Both the position numbers and the translations under genes were made by a program. Positions 1 through 5,670 of a DNA stretch of 6,721 bases are shown piece after piece. This stretch comes from Lentisphaerota bacterium (GTDB lineage: Bacteria > Verrucomicrobiota > Kiritimatiellia > JAAZAB01). Every line of letters begins with the position of its first letter. Position 1 is the stretch's first letter. The notes under the pieces were generated by a model. The model ran no database searches and was not told the origin of the DNA. It saw nothing but the letters and a program-made list of their open reading frames with translations. The stretch covers positions 1-6,721 of the forward strand of contig JACPGN010000081.1 in assembly GCA_016182435.1 (NCBI GenBank), in the 5' to 3' direction.

Positions 1-1
1 C

Positions 2-985
2 GGCGGCCTGGGCGGCGGCGTTATGGACTTGAGCATCGCCGTCGAGGAACTCTCTAAGGTCTGCAGCGGCATTGCCCTGAGCCTGGCCGCCACGGCCCTG
101 GGAACTTTCCCGATAATTCTTTACGGCAGCGAAGAGCAAAAACAGAAATACCTGAGGCGGGTCGCCGCCGGGGAGTGTCTGGCGGCTTTCGCCTTGACCG
201 AAGCCAATGCCGGCAGCGACGCCGGCGCCATCGCCACCACGGCCGTTAAGGACGGCGAAGACTATATTATTAACGGCACCAAGCAATGGATCACCAATGG
301 CGGCGAAGCCGAAATTTACACGGTCATGACCATGACCGCCAAACAAAAGGGCGCGCGCGGGGCCAGCGCCTTAATTGTGGAAAAGGGAACGCCCGGCTTC
401 ACCTTCGGCAAGAAGGAAAACAAGATGGGCATTCGCGCTTCGGCCACGCGCGAACTGATCTTCCAGGACTGCCGCGTGCCCAAAGCCAACCTGCTCGGCA
501 AGGAAGGCCTGGGCTTCATCGTGGCCATGAGAACCTTCGATATGTCCCGTCCCGGCGTGGCCGCCCAGGCCCTGGGCATCGCCGCCGGCGCCCTGGATGA
601 AGCGGTCCGCTACAGCCGCGAACGCCGCCAGTTCGGCAAGCCGATCTGCTCATTCCAGGGCATCCAATTCATGCTGGCCGACATGGCCACCCAGGTCGAG
701 GCCGCGCGCGCCCTGGTCTACGCCGCCGCCCGCTACATTGACAGTGGCGCCAAGGATGTCGCTAAAATCTCGGCCATGTGCAAGCTCTTCGCCTCCGACA
801 CCGCCATGCGGGTCACCACCGATGCCGTCCAGGTCCTGGGCGGCTACGGCTACATGAAGGAATACCCGGTGGAGAAGATGATGCGCGACGCCAAGATCAC
901 CCAAATCTATGAAGGCACCAACCAGATTCAGCGTGAAGTCATCGGCCTGAACCTGATCAAGGAAGCCGCCAGCCGGAAAACCTGA
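2..985 (+). CDS. Acyl-CoA dehydrogenase (short/medium-chain type), 5' end outside window
   Basis: FAD enzyme that oxidises an acyl-CoA to the trans-2-enoyl-CoA and passes electrons to electron-transfer flavoprotein (family knowledge). The frame is open to the left edge and its first codons encode a GGLGGG stretch like the family's conserved EEYGGLG region, so the ATG at 23 is internal and about 50 N-terminal residues are missing (family about 380 aa; 327 visible). Numbering from that internal Met: signature 1 (LTEANAGSDAG) at 58-68, the FAD/substrate beta-domain up to about 150, then the C-terminal helical domain with RRQFGKPI at 201-208 and signature 2 (QVLGGYGY..., Q270 to D289). The likely catalytic base is E297 in QIYEGTNQIQR, the position used by short-chain, medium-chain and glutaryl-CoA dehydrogenases; isovaleryl/long-chain types place it elsewhere. 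Exact acyl substrate is not decidable. The TGA stop (983-985) lies in the left direct repeat of a MITE-like insert, and a terminator follows at 1092. Confidence 0.95.
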   Translation, partial: GGLGGGVMDLSIAVEELSKVCSGIALSLAATALGTFPIILYGSEEQKQKYLRRVAAGECLAAFALTEANAGSDAGAIATTAVKDGEDYIINGTKQWITNGGEAEIYTVMTMTAKQKGARGASALIVEKGTPGFTFGKKENKMGIRASATRELIFQDCRVPKANLLGKEGLGFIVAMRTFDMSRPGVAAQALGIAAGALDEAVRYSRERRQFGKPICSFQGIQFMLADMATQVEAARALVYAAARYIDSGAKDVAKISAMCKLFASDTAMRVTTDAVQVLGGYGYMKEYPVEKMMRDAKITQIYEGTNQIQREVIGLNLIKEAASRKT

Positions 986-1008
986 AGGGCGTGTTGCTCA
1001 AATCAAAT

Positions 1009-1058
1009 CCGGCCTCAACGAGGCCGGCTTCCGCCCTGGCGGATCCGCACAGGCGGAA
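1009..1058. repeat. Two adjacent hairpin-forming inverted repeats inside the MITE-like element
   Basis: CCGGCCT (1009-1015) pairs perfectly with AGGCCGG (1021-1027) around a 5-nt loop. Immediately after it TTCCGCC (1029-1035) pairs with GGCGGAA (1052-1058), and that loop holds the palindrome GCGGATCCGC (1039-1048). Neither stem is followed by a T run, so they are not typical terminators. They make most of the left half of the element foldable, as in many small palindromic bacterial repeats. Confidence 0.6.
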
Positions 1059-1091
1059 CAGACTGCAAAATGGGCGTTTTTATTGCTGTAG

Positions 1092-1116
1092 CCGGGGACG
1101 ATGACCCCGGTTTTTT
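1092..1116 (+). terminator. Rho-independent terminator after the acyl-CoA dehydrogenase gene
   Basis: A perfect 6-bp GC stem, CCGGGG (1092-1097) with CCCCGG (1105-1110), closes a 7-nt loop and is followed at once by six T residues (1111-1116). The T run is only on the plus-strand side, so it should stop rightward transcription from the dehydrogenase but not leftward transcription from the permease. It lies within the MITE-like insert, 107 bp after the stop codon. Confidence 0.85.
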
Positions 1117-1170
1117 GCATAATCCAGATTTGGTCAACACGCCCTGAAGTTGCGTCCCGCGGCTTGCAGC

Positions 1171-2583
1171 TCAACTGCGCAGCATCACAAAATAGATCAG
1201 CAGGATCGCGCCCAGCACGGCCATCGGCCAGCGAATATCCCGCCAGCGCCCGCTCAGCAGCTTGACGATCGGATAAGCGATAAATCCGAAAGCCATCCCA
1301 TCAGCAATCGAATAGGCCAGGGGAATGCCCAGGGCGATCAGAAACGCCGGCAGCGCCTCGCTGTAATCGTGCCAGGCGATCTTCCGCAGATTTTGCGTCA
1401 TCATGAATCCAACCACCACGAGGGCCGGCGCGGTAATCGGCGCGTAACTGCCGATCATCGCCACCAGCGGACTGAAGAATAGCGCCAGTAGAAACAGACC
1501 AGCCACAACCAGGCCCACTAAGCCCGTGCGCCCGCCCTGCTCAACGCCGGCGGCGCTTTCAATGAAACTGGTCACGGTGCTGGTCCCGCACGCGGCGCCA
1601 ACCACCGTGCCAACCGCGTCCGAGAGCAGGGCCTGTCGGGCCCGCGGCAGCTCGTTATTGACGATAAAGCCGGCCTGTTCCCCTACCCCGATCAACGTGC
1701 CCATGGTATCGAACACCGCCATGAACAGGAAAATAATTATGAAGGGCAACATGGTCACTGAACAGGCCTGAACGAGGTCCATCTGCAGAAAAGTGCCGGC
1801 CATGGAAGGCGGCGGCGCCATCAATTGCCGGGCAATCTGGAACCGGGTCATGAGCATGGATTCGCGCACAGTCTGCGCTTCAGAAAAAGCCGGAGGCAGA
1901 TGCGGAACCAGCCACTTGAGCAGGAGCGCCAGCAGGAAAGACGCCAATATGCCCCAGAGTATGGCGCCGCGCGCGCGGCGCGCTTGCAGAACCACCGTCA
2001 GGATCAACCCGAAGAAAAAGACAATCAGGTCCGGCGACGCAAATTGGGGATTGAGCCGCACACAGGTGCTCGCGCTCGGCAAAATCAGGCGGGCATTCTG
2101 GAATCCGATAAAGGTGATAAAAAAACCGATGCCCACGGCGATCCCGTTCTTCAGGCTGGGGCTGACGGCATCAATAATCAGCGCGCGCACGCCGAGAATC
2201 GAGATCAGCACGAAAATCAGCCCGGCGATGAACACAAGCCCCAGCCCTACGCGCCACGGTTGGTCAAACCCGGCTGCGGCGGCGGCGGGCAGCGCCGAAA
2301 AAACGAAGAAAAAGTTTTCGCCCATGCCCGGCGCCTGCGCGATCGGATAGCGCGCATAGAGCGCCATGATCGCTGTCGCGATCGCGGCCGACACGCAGGT
2401 GGCCGTGAGCACGGCGCCAAAATCCATGCCGGTCGGGTTGCCAAACATTGTTCCGGACAAAACCGCCGGCTGGACGAAGATGATGTAGGCCATGGTCAAA
2501 AAGGTCGTGACCCCGGCCAGGACTTCCGTGCGCACGGTAGTCCGGTTTTCGGTCAACTGAAATATCCGGTCACAACGAGTCAT
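1171..2583 (-). CDS. NCS2/AzgA-type purine base permease
   Basis: Inner-membrane secondary transporter of the AzgA/PbuG-like branch of nucleobase-cation symporters; characterised members take up adenine, guanine or hypoxanthine (family knowledge). The 470-aa product has family length and a hydrophobic pattern with many membrane segments. Conserved stretches: TTVRTEVLAGVTTFLTMAYI near 15-34, QAPGMGENFFF at 83-93 (many relatives have GLNAFF here), FDTMGTLIGVGEQAGF at 291-306 with acidic D292 and E302, GTSTVTSFIESAAG at 333-346, and ADGMAFGFIAYPIVK at 428-441. ATG at 2583 is preferred over a TTG 33 bp upstream because relatives begin just before an (E/D)R(I/L)FQL motif, present here as DRIFQL; the Shine-Dalgarno sequence is weak either way. 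It converges on the dehydrogenase and lies 83 bp downstream of a co-directional tRNA, with two hairpins in the gap. No guanine riboswitch was recognised. Exact substrate is not decidable. Confidence 0.93.
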   Translation of the reverse strand: MTRCDRIFQLTENRTTVRTEVLAGVTTFLTMAYIIFVQPAVLSGTMFGNPTGMDFGAVLTATCVSAAIATAIMALYARYPIAQAPGMGENFFFVFSALPAAAAAGFDQPWRVGLGLVFIAGLIFVLISILGVRALIIDAVSPSLKNGIAVGIGFFITFIGFQNARLILPSASTCVRLNPQFASPDLIVFFFGLILTVVLQARRARGAILWGILASFLLALLLKWLVPHLPPAFSEAQTVRESMLMTRFQIARQLMAPPPSMAGTFLQMDLVQACSVTMLPFIIIFLFMAVFDTMGTLIGVGEQAGFIVNNELPRARQALLSDAVGTVVGAACGTSTVTSFIESAAGVEQGGRTGLVGLVVAGLFLLALFFSPLVAMIGSYAPITAPALVVVGFMMTQNLRKIAWHDYSEALPAFLIALGIPLAYSIADGMAFGFIAYPIVKLLSGRWRDIRWPMAVLGAILLIYFVMLRS

Positions 2584-2608
2584 CCTGCTAATTCCCAATT
2601 CCGCAATC

Positions 2609-2642
2609 CCGCGCAACGCGCGGCCCCGCCAGTGGCGGGGTC
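2609..2642 (-). other. Two GC-rich hairpins between tRNA-Arg and the permease start
   Basis: Two tight inverted repeats lie side by side. GGCCCCGCC...GGCGGGGTC spans 2622-2642 with a 7-bp perfect core (2624-2630 with 2634-2640), a G.T pair and a 3-nt loop. CCGCGC (2609-2614) pairs with GCGCGG (2618-2623) around AAC. The two compete for bases 2622-2623. On the minus strand they follow the tRNA 3' end by about 24 nt and precede the permease ATG by 25 nt. No T run follows either stem, so they are not classical intrinsic terminators; they could define the 3' end of the tRNA precursor or structure the permease leader (inference). Confidence 0.5.
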
Positions 2643-2666
2643 ATAAATCCACAATGCTTTAAGGGG

Positions 2667-2740
2667 TACCCCGGGCGGGATTTGAACCCACGACCTGCGG
2701 ATTAGGAATCCGCTGCTCTGTCCATCTGAGCTACCGGAGT
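2667..2740 (-). tRNA. tRNA-Arg, anticodon CCT (reads AGG)
   Basis: Read on the minus strand this folds as a canonical cloverleaf. The 7-bp acceptor is ACTCCGG with CCGGGGT (one T.G pair), and the D-stem is GCTC with GAGC. The anticodon stem GCGGA/TCCGC closes the loop TTCCTAA, with CCT at plus-strand 2704-2706. A 5-nt variable loop (AGGTC) and T-stem GTGGG/CCCGC with loop TTCAAAT complete it. The end given includes the discriminator A at 2667. The next bases are CCC, so the CCA tail is not encoded and must be added by tRNA nucleotidyltransferase. The permease gene follows on the same strand; lemA diverges on the other side. Every stem is intact and there is no sign of integration at the gene. 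Confidence 0.96.
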
Positions 2741-2763
2741 GTGCAACCCGGCTCAGCAGATTT

Positions 2764-2793
2764 ACCCTACCACAGCGCAAGAAGCGTTGACAA
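2764..2793 (-). promoter_or_regulatory. Possible promoter for tRNA-Arg
   Basis: On the minus strand TTGTCA (plus-strand 2788-2793) and TAGGGT (2764-2769) are separated by 18 bp. This would start transcription about 15-20 nt before the mature tRNA 5' end. The -10 matches the consensus poorly, so the call is tentative. Its -35 box shares five base pairs with the -35 of the opposite promoter for lemA. Confidence 0.35.
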
Positions 2794-2815
2794 TAACGCA
2801 GAAGTCGCGTAGATT
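2787..2815 (+). promoter_or_regulatory. Sigma70-type promoter for the lemA cluster
   Basis: A perfect -35 box TTGACA (2787-2792) is followed after exactly 17 bp by TAGATT (2810-2815), which matches four of six consensus -10 bases including the first two and the last. Transcription would begin near 2822, giving a leader of roughly 78 nt before the lemA ATG. It is the best promoter-like sequence seen in the window and lies in the only divergent intergenic region. Confidence 0.6.
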
Positions 2816-2831
2816 GCTTTCCAATTCCAAG

Positions 2832-2847
2832 GCGGCCTTAGGGCCGC
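2832..2847 (+). other. Leader hairpin upstream of lemA
   Basis: GCGGCC (2832-2837) pairs perfectly with GGCCGC (2842-2847) around the loop TTAG. It would lie about 10 nt into the predicted lemA transcript. A second, weaker stem (GGCCG 2848-2852 with CGGTC 2858-2862, one G.T pair) follows directly. Neither covers the ribosome binding site at 2886. Possible role: mRNA 5'-end stability (inference). Confidence 0.4.
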
Positions 2848-2885
2848 GGCCGAAAAGCGGTCGCCGAAAGTCAAACCTATCGGAA

Positions 2886-2891
2886 AAGGAG
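2886..2891 (+). promoter_or_regulatory. Strong ribosome binding site of lemA
   Basis: AAGGAG sits 8 nt before the ATG at 2900, close to ideal sequence and spacing. It fixes the lemA start and contrasts with the following M48 gene, which has no comparable site. Confidence 0.8.
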
Positions 2892-2899
2892 CGTGCGTC

Positions 2900-3493
2900 A
2901 TGTCCATCGCCTTAATTATCATCCTGGCGGTTGTCGTTCTTGTGCTCTTGTATGCCATCGGCATTTATAATCGCCTGATCAGCCTGCGCAACCGGTTCAA
3001 AAACGCCTTCGCCCAGATTGATGTCCAGCTCAAGCGCCGCTACGACCTGATCCCCAATCTGGTGGAAACCGCCAAGGGCTACATTAAGCACGAACGCGGA
3101 ACCCTGGAGGCCGTGGTGCAAGCTCGCAATGAGGCCGCGGCGGCCGGGCAGAAAGCGGCGGCCAATCCGGCGGACGCTGCCGCTATCAAGGGCCTGATGG
3201 GCGCGGAAGCCACGCTGACCGGCGCCTTAGGACGTTTGTTCGCCCTGGTCGAGGCTTATCCCGACTTAAAGGCCAACCAGACTATGCTCCAACTGATGGA
3301 GGAACTGACCTCCACCGAGAACAAGGTTTCATTCGCGCGGCAGGCTTACAACGACGCCGTTATGACCTATAACATTTCCCGCGAAACATTCCCCTCGGTA
3401 ATCGTGGCCAACCTGTTCGCCTTCATGGCCGCGCAGCTCTTTGAAATCACGGCCGAACAAGAGCGGCAAGCCCCGAAAGTGGCGTTTACCTAA
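2900..3493 (+). CDS. lemA: LemA family membrane protein
   Basis: LemA proteins are small, N-terminally anchored, mostly helical proteins of uncertain function, often encoded beside membrane metalloproteases (family knowledge). This one has 197 aa, the normal length. Residues 3-22 form a single hydrophobic anchor, followed by the family hallmark YNRLISLRNRFKNAFAQIDV (23-42) and then QLKRRYDLIPNLVETAKGY (43-61). An Ala-rich helical section (residues 71-113) leads to YPDLKANQTMLQLMEEL (120-136) and ENKVSFARQAYNDAVMTYN (140-158). The C-terminal FP...ANLFAF...FEIT...PKVAFT is also typical. The start is fixed by the ribosome binding site at 2886. It is the first gene of a three-gene plus-strand cluster, behind a good sigma70-type promoter. 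By topology the helical body probably faces outward from the cytoplasmic membrane; its partnership with the M48 protease is inferred from context. Confidence 0.96.
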   Translation: MSIALIIILAVVVLVLLYAIGIYNRLISLRNRFKNAFAQIDVQLKRRYDLIPNLVETAKGYIKHERGTLEAVVQARNEAAAAGQKAAANPADAAAIKGLMGAEATLTGALGRLFALVEAYPDLKANQTMLQLMEELTSTENKVSFARQAYNDAVMTYNISRETFPSVIVANLFAFMAAQLFEITAEQERQAPKVAFT

Positions 3494-3542
3494 ACGTGAC
3501 TACTCAGTTGCCTGCGCTCACTTAAACCGAACAGAGCCTTCT

Positions 3543-3617
3543 ACCACGGATTACACTGATGGCACGGATGTTATTAATCAAGTTCCTCATATCAGTGTAA
3601 TCCGTGCAATCCGTGGT
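3543..3617. repeat. Palindromic intergenic repeat between lemA and the M48 gene
   Basis: Two 27-bp arms (3543-3569 and 3591-3617) are imperfect inverted repeats with 22 of 27 matches, both starting from ACCACGGATT at the outer ends. In a shifted register CACGGATTACACTGAT (3545-3560) is perfectly complementary to 3591-3606, a 16-bp stem with a 30-nt loop. The arms are built from a repeated CACGGAT(T) unit. I see no transposase and no convincing target duplication. It fills about half of the 142-bp lemA-M48 gap and looks like a dispersed palindromic element; I recall similar CCACGGATTACAC repeats in environmental bacterial genomes, but copy number cannot be seen here. The frame of the following gene happens to stay open through it. 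Confidence 0.75.
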
Positions 3618-3635
3618 GAGTGGTTACACCTAAAC

Positions 3636-5660
3636 ATGGATTTCTTTGAGCATCAGGAAAGAGCCCGGCGCAAGACCACGCTGCTGGTGGCTTATTTCTT
3701 CCTGGCCGTCATCCTGATTATCGCCGCGCTCTACGCCGTCTTTGCCTATTTTTTCCTGCCCGCCTTAAAGCCGGAGGCCCTTGACTCGGCTTCGACAATC
3801 GCCCGGGCCTGGTGGAATACCGAGCTTTTCACCTGGGTAGCGGCCATCGCCTTGGGCATTATCGGCATTGGCACGCTCTATAGAATAATCACGCTCTCCC
3901 AGGGCGGCGAGGCGGTGGCGCGCCTGCTGGGCGCCCGGCCGGTATCGGCCAACACCACGGATCTGCAAGAACGGCGCTTGTTAAACGTAGTCGAGGAAAT
4001 TGCCCTGGCCTCGGGCACGCCGGTACCGCAAGTGTTTGTCCTCGATAATGAACCCAGTCTGAACGCTTTTGCCGCCGGCTTTTCGACTCGCGATGCCGTG
4101 GTCGCCGTCACCAACGGTTGCCTGACGCGCCTTACGCGCGACGAGCTGCAAGGCGTGGTCGCGCACGAGTTCAGCCACATTCTCAACGGCGATATGCGCC
4201 TCAACCTGCGGCTCATGGGCATCTTGAACGGCATTCTCATCATCGCCATCATCGGCTACTCGATTTTCCGATTCACCAGTTTTGCGGGCCGACCGGTTAG
4301 CGGGGGACGGAAGAAAGGCGGGGCTGAGGCCATCCTGATTATAATCGGACTGGCCGTTATGATTATCGGCTACATCGGCGTGTTCTTCGGCAAGTTGATC
4401 AAGAGCGCCGTCTCGCGCCAGCGCGAGTTCCTGGCCGACGCCGCCTCCGTGCAGTTCACGCGCAACCCCGATGGACTCGCCGGCGCCCTTAAAAAGATCG
4501 GCGGCTTTCACGCCGGTTCGCGCATCCAGCACAAAAACGCCGAGGAAGCCAGTCACCTGTTCTTTGCCAACGGCTTAGGTCCCGCATGGCTGAACCTTAT
4601 GGCCACGCACCCGCCGCTGGTGGAACGCATTCGCCGGATTGATCCGGCTTTCAGCGGCGATTTTGCCGCGGTCCCTGGCCGACCCGTGCGGTCGGCACGG
4701 GCAGGCGCGGCAACACCAGTCGCGCTCGCGGATGAAGCCGAAGTGGCCCTACGCGCCGCTTTCGCTCCTGGATCGCCGGCTGTGGCGCCGAAGATGCCGC
4801 GGCGCCCCGCGCCAGTGCCGCGTCGGGCGGCAACCATTCCCCTGCGCTCGCGCCAGACCCTTGAGAGCATTGGCCAGCCGCAGGCCGCAAACCTGGAACA
4901 CGTGACCGCATTGCTCAAGGCCTTACCGGCAGCCGTTAAGGCTGCCGCGCACGAGCCGGTTGGCGCGCGCGCCCTGGTTTACGGTCTGTTGCTCAGCGCG
5001 GATGAGCCGATCCGCACCGAGCAGTTTCAGCACTTGGCTTTGACAGCAGAGCCGGATGTTGTGGCGCGGACGCGGGAGCTGACCGCCGAACTCGCGGAAC
5101 TGCCGGCGACCGCGCGTCTACCGCTCGTGGATGTGGCGCTGACTGCTTTGCGGGGGTTAGCGCGAGCGCAGGTGGAGACCTTCCGGGACAACCTCCGCGC
5201 ACTGATTGAGGCCGACGCCGCCATCTCGCTTTTTGAATATATGCTGGAACGTATGGTCGCGCGCCGTCTTGAAAGTTTTTTTGGCCGGCCGCGGCAAGTT
5301 GTTGTCCAGTATTACGAGCTCAAGCCCCTTCTGCCGACCATCAGCGTTCTTCTCTCCACCCTGGCTTACTATGGCCAGGCGGAAGAAGAGCAGGCCGCGC
5401 GCGCTTTCCAGTCCGGCGCGGCGCGGTTGAACTCGCCTTTGAATCTACTTGCTAAAGAAGCTTGCGGATTAGCCGCCGTAGACCAGGCCCTGACCAAGCT
5501 AAATGCGGCTTCACCCGCCATCAAGAAAAAAATCCTGGACGCCTGCGTCGCCTGCATCGCCGCCGATGGCCGCACGACGGTGAGCGAAGCCGAACTGCTG
5601 CGCGCGGTGGCCGATTCGCTGGACTGCCCCATCCCGCCCTTTGCGCCGGACGCGGCGTGA
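3636..5660 (+). CDS. Membrane M48 family zinc metalloprotease with long C-terminal extension
   Basis: Integral membrane Zn protease of the HtpX/Ste24 family, which cleaves membrane or misfolded proteins (family knowledge). The product has 674 aa against about 290 for HtpX. Membrane segments lie near 15-41, 64-86, 196-212 and 232-255. HEFSH at 177-181 supplies two zinc ligands and the catalytic Glu (E178); E264 in SRQREFLADAAS is the likely third ligand, and THPPLVERIRRI (325-336) is another family motif. All key residues are present. An Ala/Pro/Arg-rich linker (about 345-405) leads to a helical C-terminal region ending in ILDACVACIAADG...SEAELLRAVADSLDCP, reminiscent of TerB-like helical domains (tentative). 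ATG at 3636 is chosen because MDFFEHQERARRKT is how relatives begin. The frame is open back to a TTG at 3441 inside lemA, but that part only translates lemA sequence and the repeat. No good Shine-Dalgarno precedes the ATG; GGTGAG is 15 nt away. Confidence 0.93.
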   Translation: MDFFEHQERARRKTTLLVAYFFLAVILIIAALYAVFAYFFLPALKPEALDSASTIARAWWNTELFTWVAAIALGIIGIGTLYRIITLSQGGEAVARLLGARPVSANTTDLQERRLLNVVEEIALASGTPVPQVFVLDNEPSLNAFAAGFSTRDAVVAVTNGCLTRLTRDELQGVVAHEFSHILNGDMRLNLRLMGILNGILIIAIIGYSIFRFTSFAGRPVSGGRKKGGAEAILIIIGLAVMIIGYIGVFFGKLIKSAVSRQREFLADAASVQFTRNPDGLAGALKKIGGFHAGSRIQHKNAEEASHLFFANGLGPAWLNLMATHPPLVERIRRIDPAFSGDFAAVPGRPVRSARAGAATPVALADEAEVALRAAFAPGSPAVAPKMPRRPAPVPRRAATIPLRSRQTLESIGQPQAANLEHVTALLKALPAAVKAAAHEPVGARALVYGLLLSADEPIRTEQFQHLALTAEPDVVARTRELTAELAELPATARLPLVDVALTALRGLARAQVETFRDNLRALIEADAAISLFEYMLERMVARRLESFFGRPRQVVVQYYELKPLLPTISVLLSTLAYYGQAEEEQAARAFQSGAARLNSPLNLLAKEACGLAAVDQALTKLNAASPAIKKKILDACVACIAADGRTTVSEAELLRAVADSLDCPIPPFAPDAA

Positions 5661-5664
5661 GGAG
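5659..5664 (+). promoter_or_regulatory. Ribosome binding site overlapping the M48 stop codon
   Basis: GAGGAG begins within the TGA stop of the protease gene (5658-5660) and lies 6 nt before the ATG at 5671. This fixes the start of the hydrolase gene and implies translational coupling to the protease. Confidence 0.8.
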
Positions 5665-5670
5665 TATTTC

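Larger units (their letters stand above)
987..1144. mobile_element. MITE-like element (158 bp) with terminal inverted repeats and TGAA direct repeat
   Basis: The left end reads GGGCGTGTTGCTCAAATC (987-1004). The reverse complement of the right end (1127-1144) reads GGGCGTGTTGACCAAATC, so the termini are 18-bp inverted repeats matching at 16 of 18 positions, the outer 10 being perfect. Both ends are flanked by TGAA (983-986 and 1145-1148), consistent with a 4-bp target-site duplication. No transposase frame fits in 158 bp, so this would be a non-autonomous element. It contains two hairpins and an intrinsic terminator. The left TGAA includes the dehydrogenase stop codon, so that reading frame is intact; removing the element and one TGAA would leave only 23 bp between the two convergent stop codons. 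The right terminal repeat lies beyond the terminator, so the symmetry is unlikely to serve an RNA structure of the dehydrogenase transcript. The IS family that mobilised it is not identified. Confidence 0.6.

Noticed and set aside
23..985. ATG at 23 as the true start of the acyl-CoA dehydrogenase
   Set aside because: The frame is open to the window edge and the codons before it encode the conserved GGLG-type stretch; about 50 residues of the family's N-terminus would be missing, so the gene begins outside the window.
2584..2616. TTG start at 2616 for the permease
   Set aside because: It adds 11 residues that are not family-like; the ATG at 2583 places the start just ahead of the conserved RIFQL motif.
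1825..2646. 273-aa plus-strand frame
   Set aside because: It is the antisense shadow of the permease; composition is dominated by R, Q, D, G and H, with no domain-like pattern.
2584..2666. Guanine-type riboswitch upstream of the purine permease
   Set aside because: The leader is about 83 nt and lacks the conserved junction and loop sequences of the purine aptamer; only two simple GC-rich hairpins are seen.
2580..2780. 66-aa minus-strand frame with SSDGQSSGFLIRRSWVQIPPG
   Set aside because: It is the well-known false translation of a tRNA gene; the segment is tRNA-Arg(CCT) and its flanks.
3545..3606. Intrinsic terminator between lemA and the M48 gene
   Set aside because: The stem is strong but no T run follows the right arm (next bases are CAATCCGTGG), so it is better read as a palindromic repeat or structured spacer.
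3543..3617. CRISPR repeats
   Set aside because: There are only two inverted arms and not regularly spaced direct repeats, and no cas gene is present.
3441..3635. TTG start at 3441 extending the M48 protease by 65 residues
   Set aside because: This part reads lemA in another frame and then the palindromic repeat; relatives start at MDFFEHQ, matching the ATG at 3636.
3981..4556. 191-aa minus-strand frame
   Set aside because: It is antisense to the well-supported M48 catalytic core, in GC-rich DNA that produces long shadow frames.
5641..5670. TTG start at 5641 for the hydrolase
   Set aside because: It lies inside the protease gene without a ribosome binding site; the ATG at 5671 has GAGGAG at 6-nt spacing and begins a normal membrane anchor.
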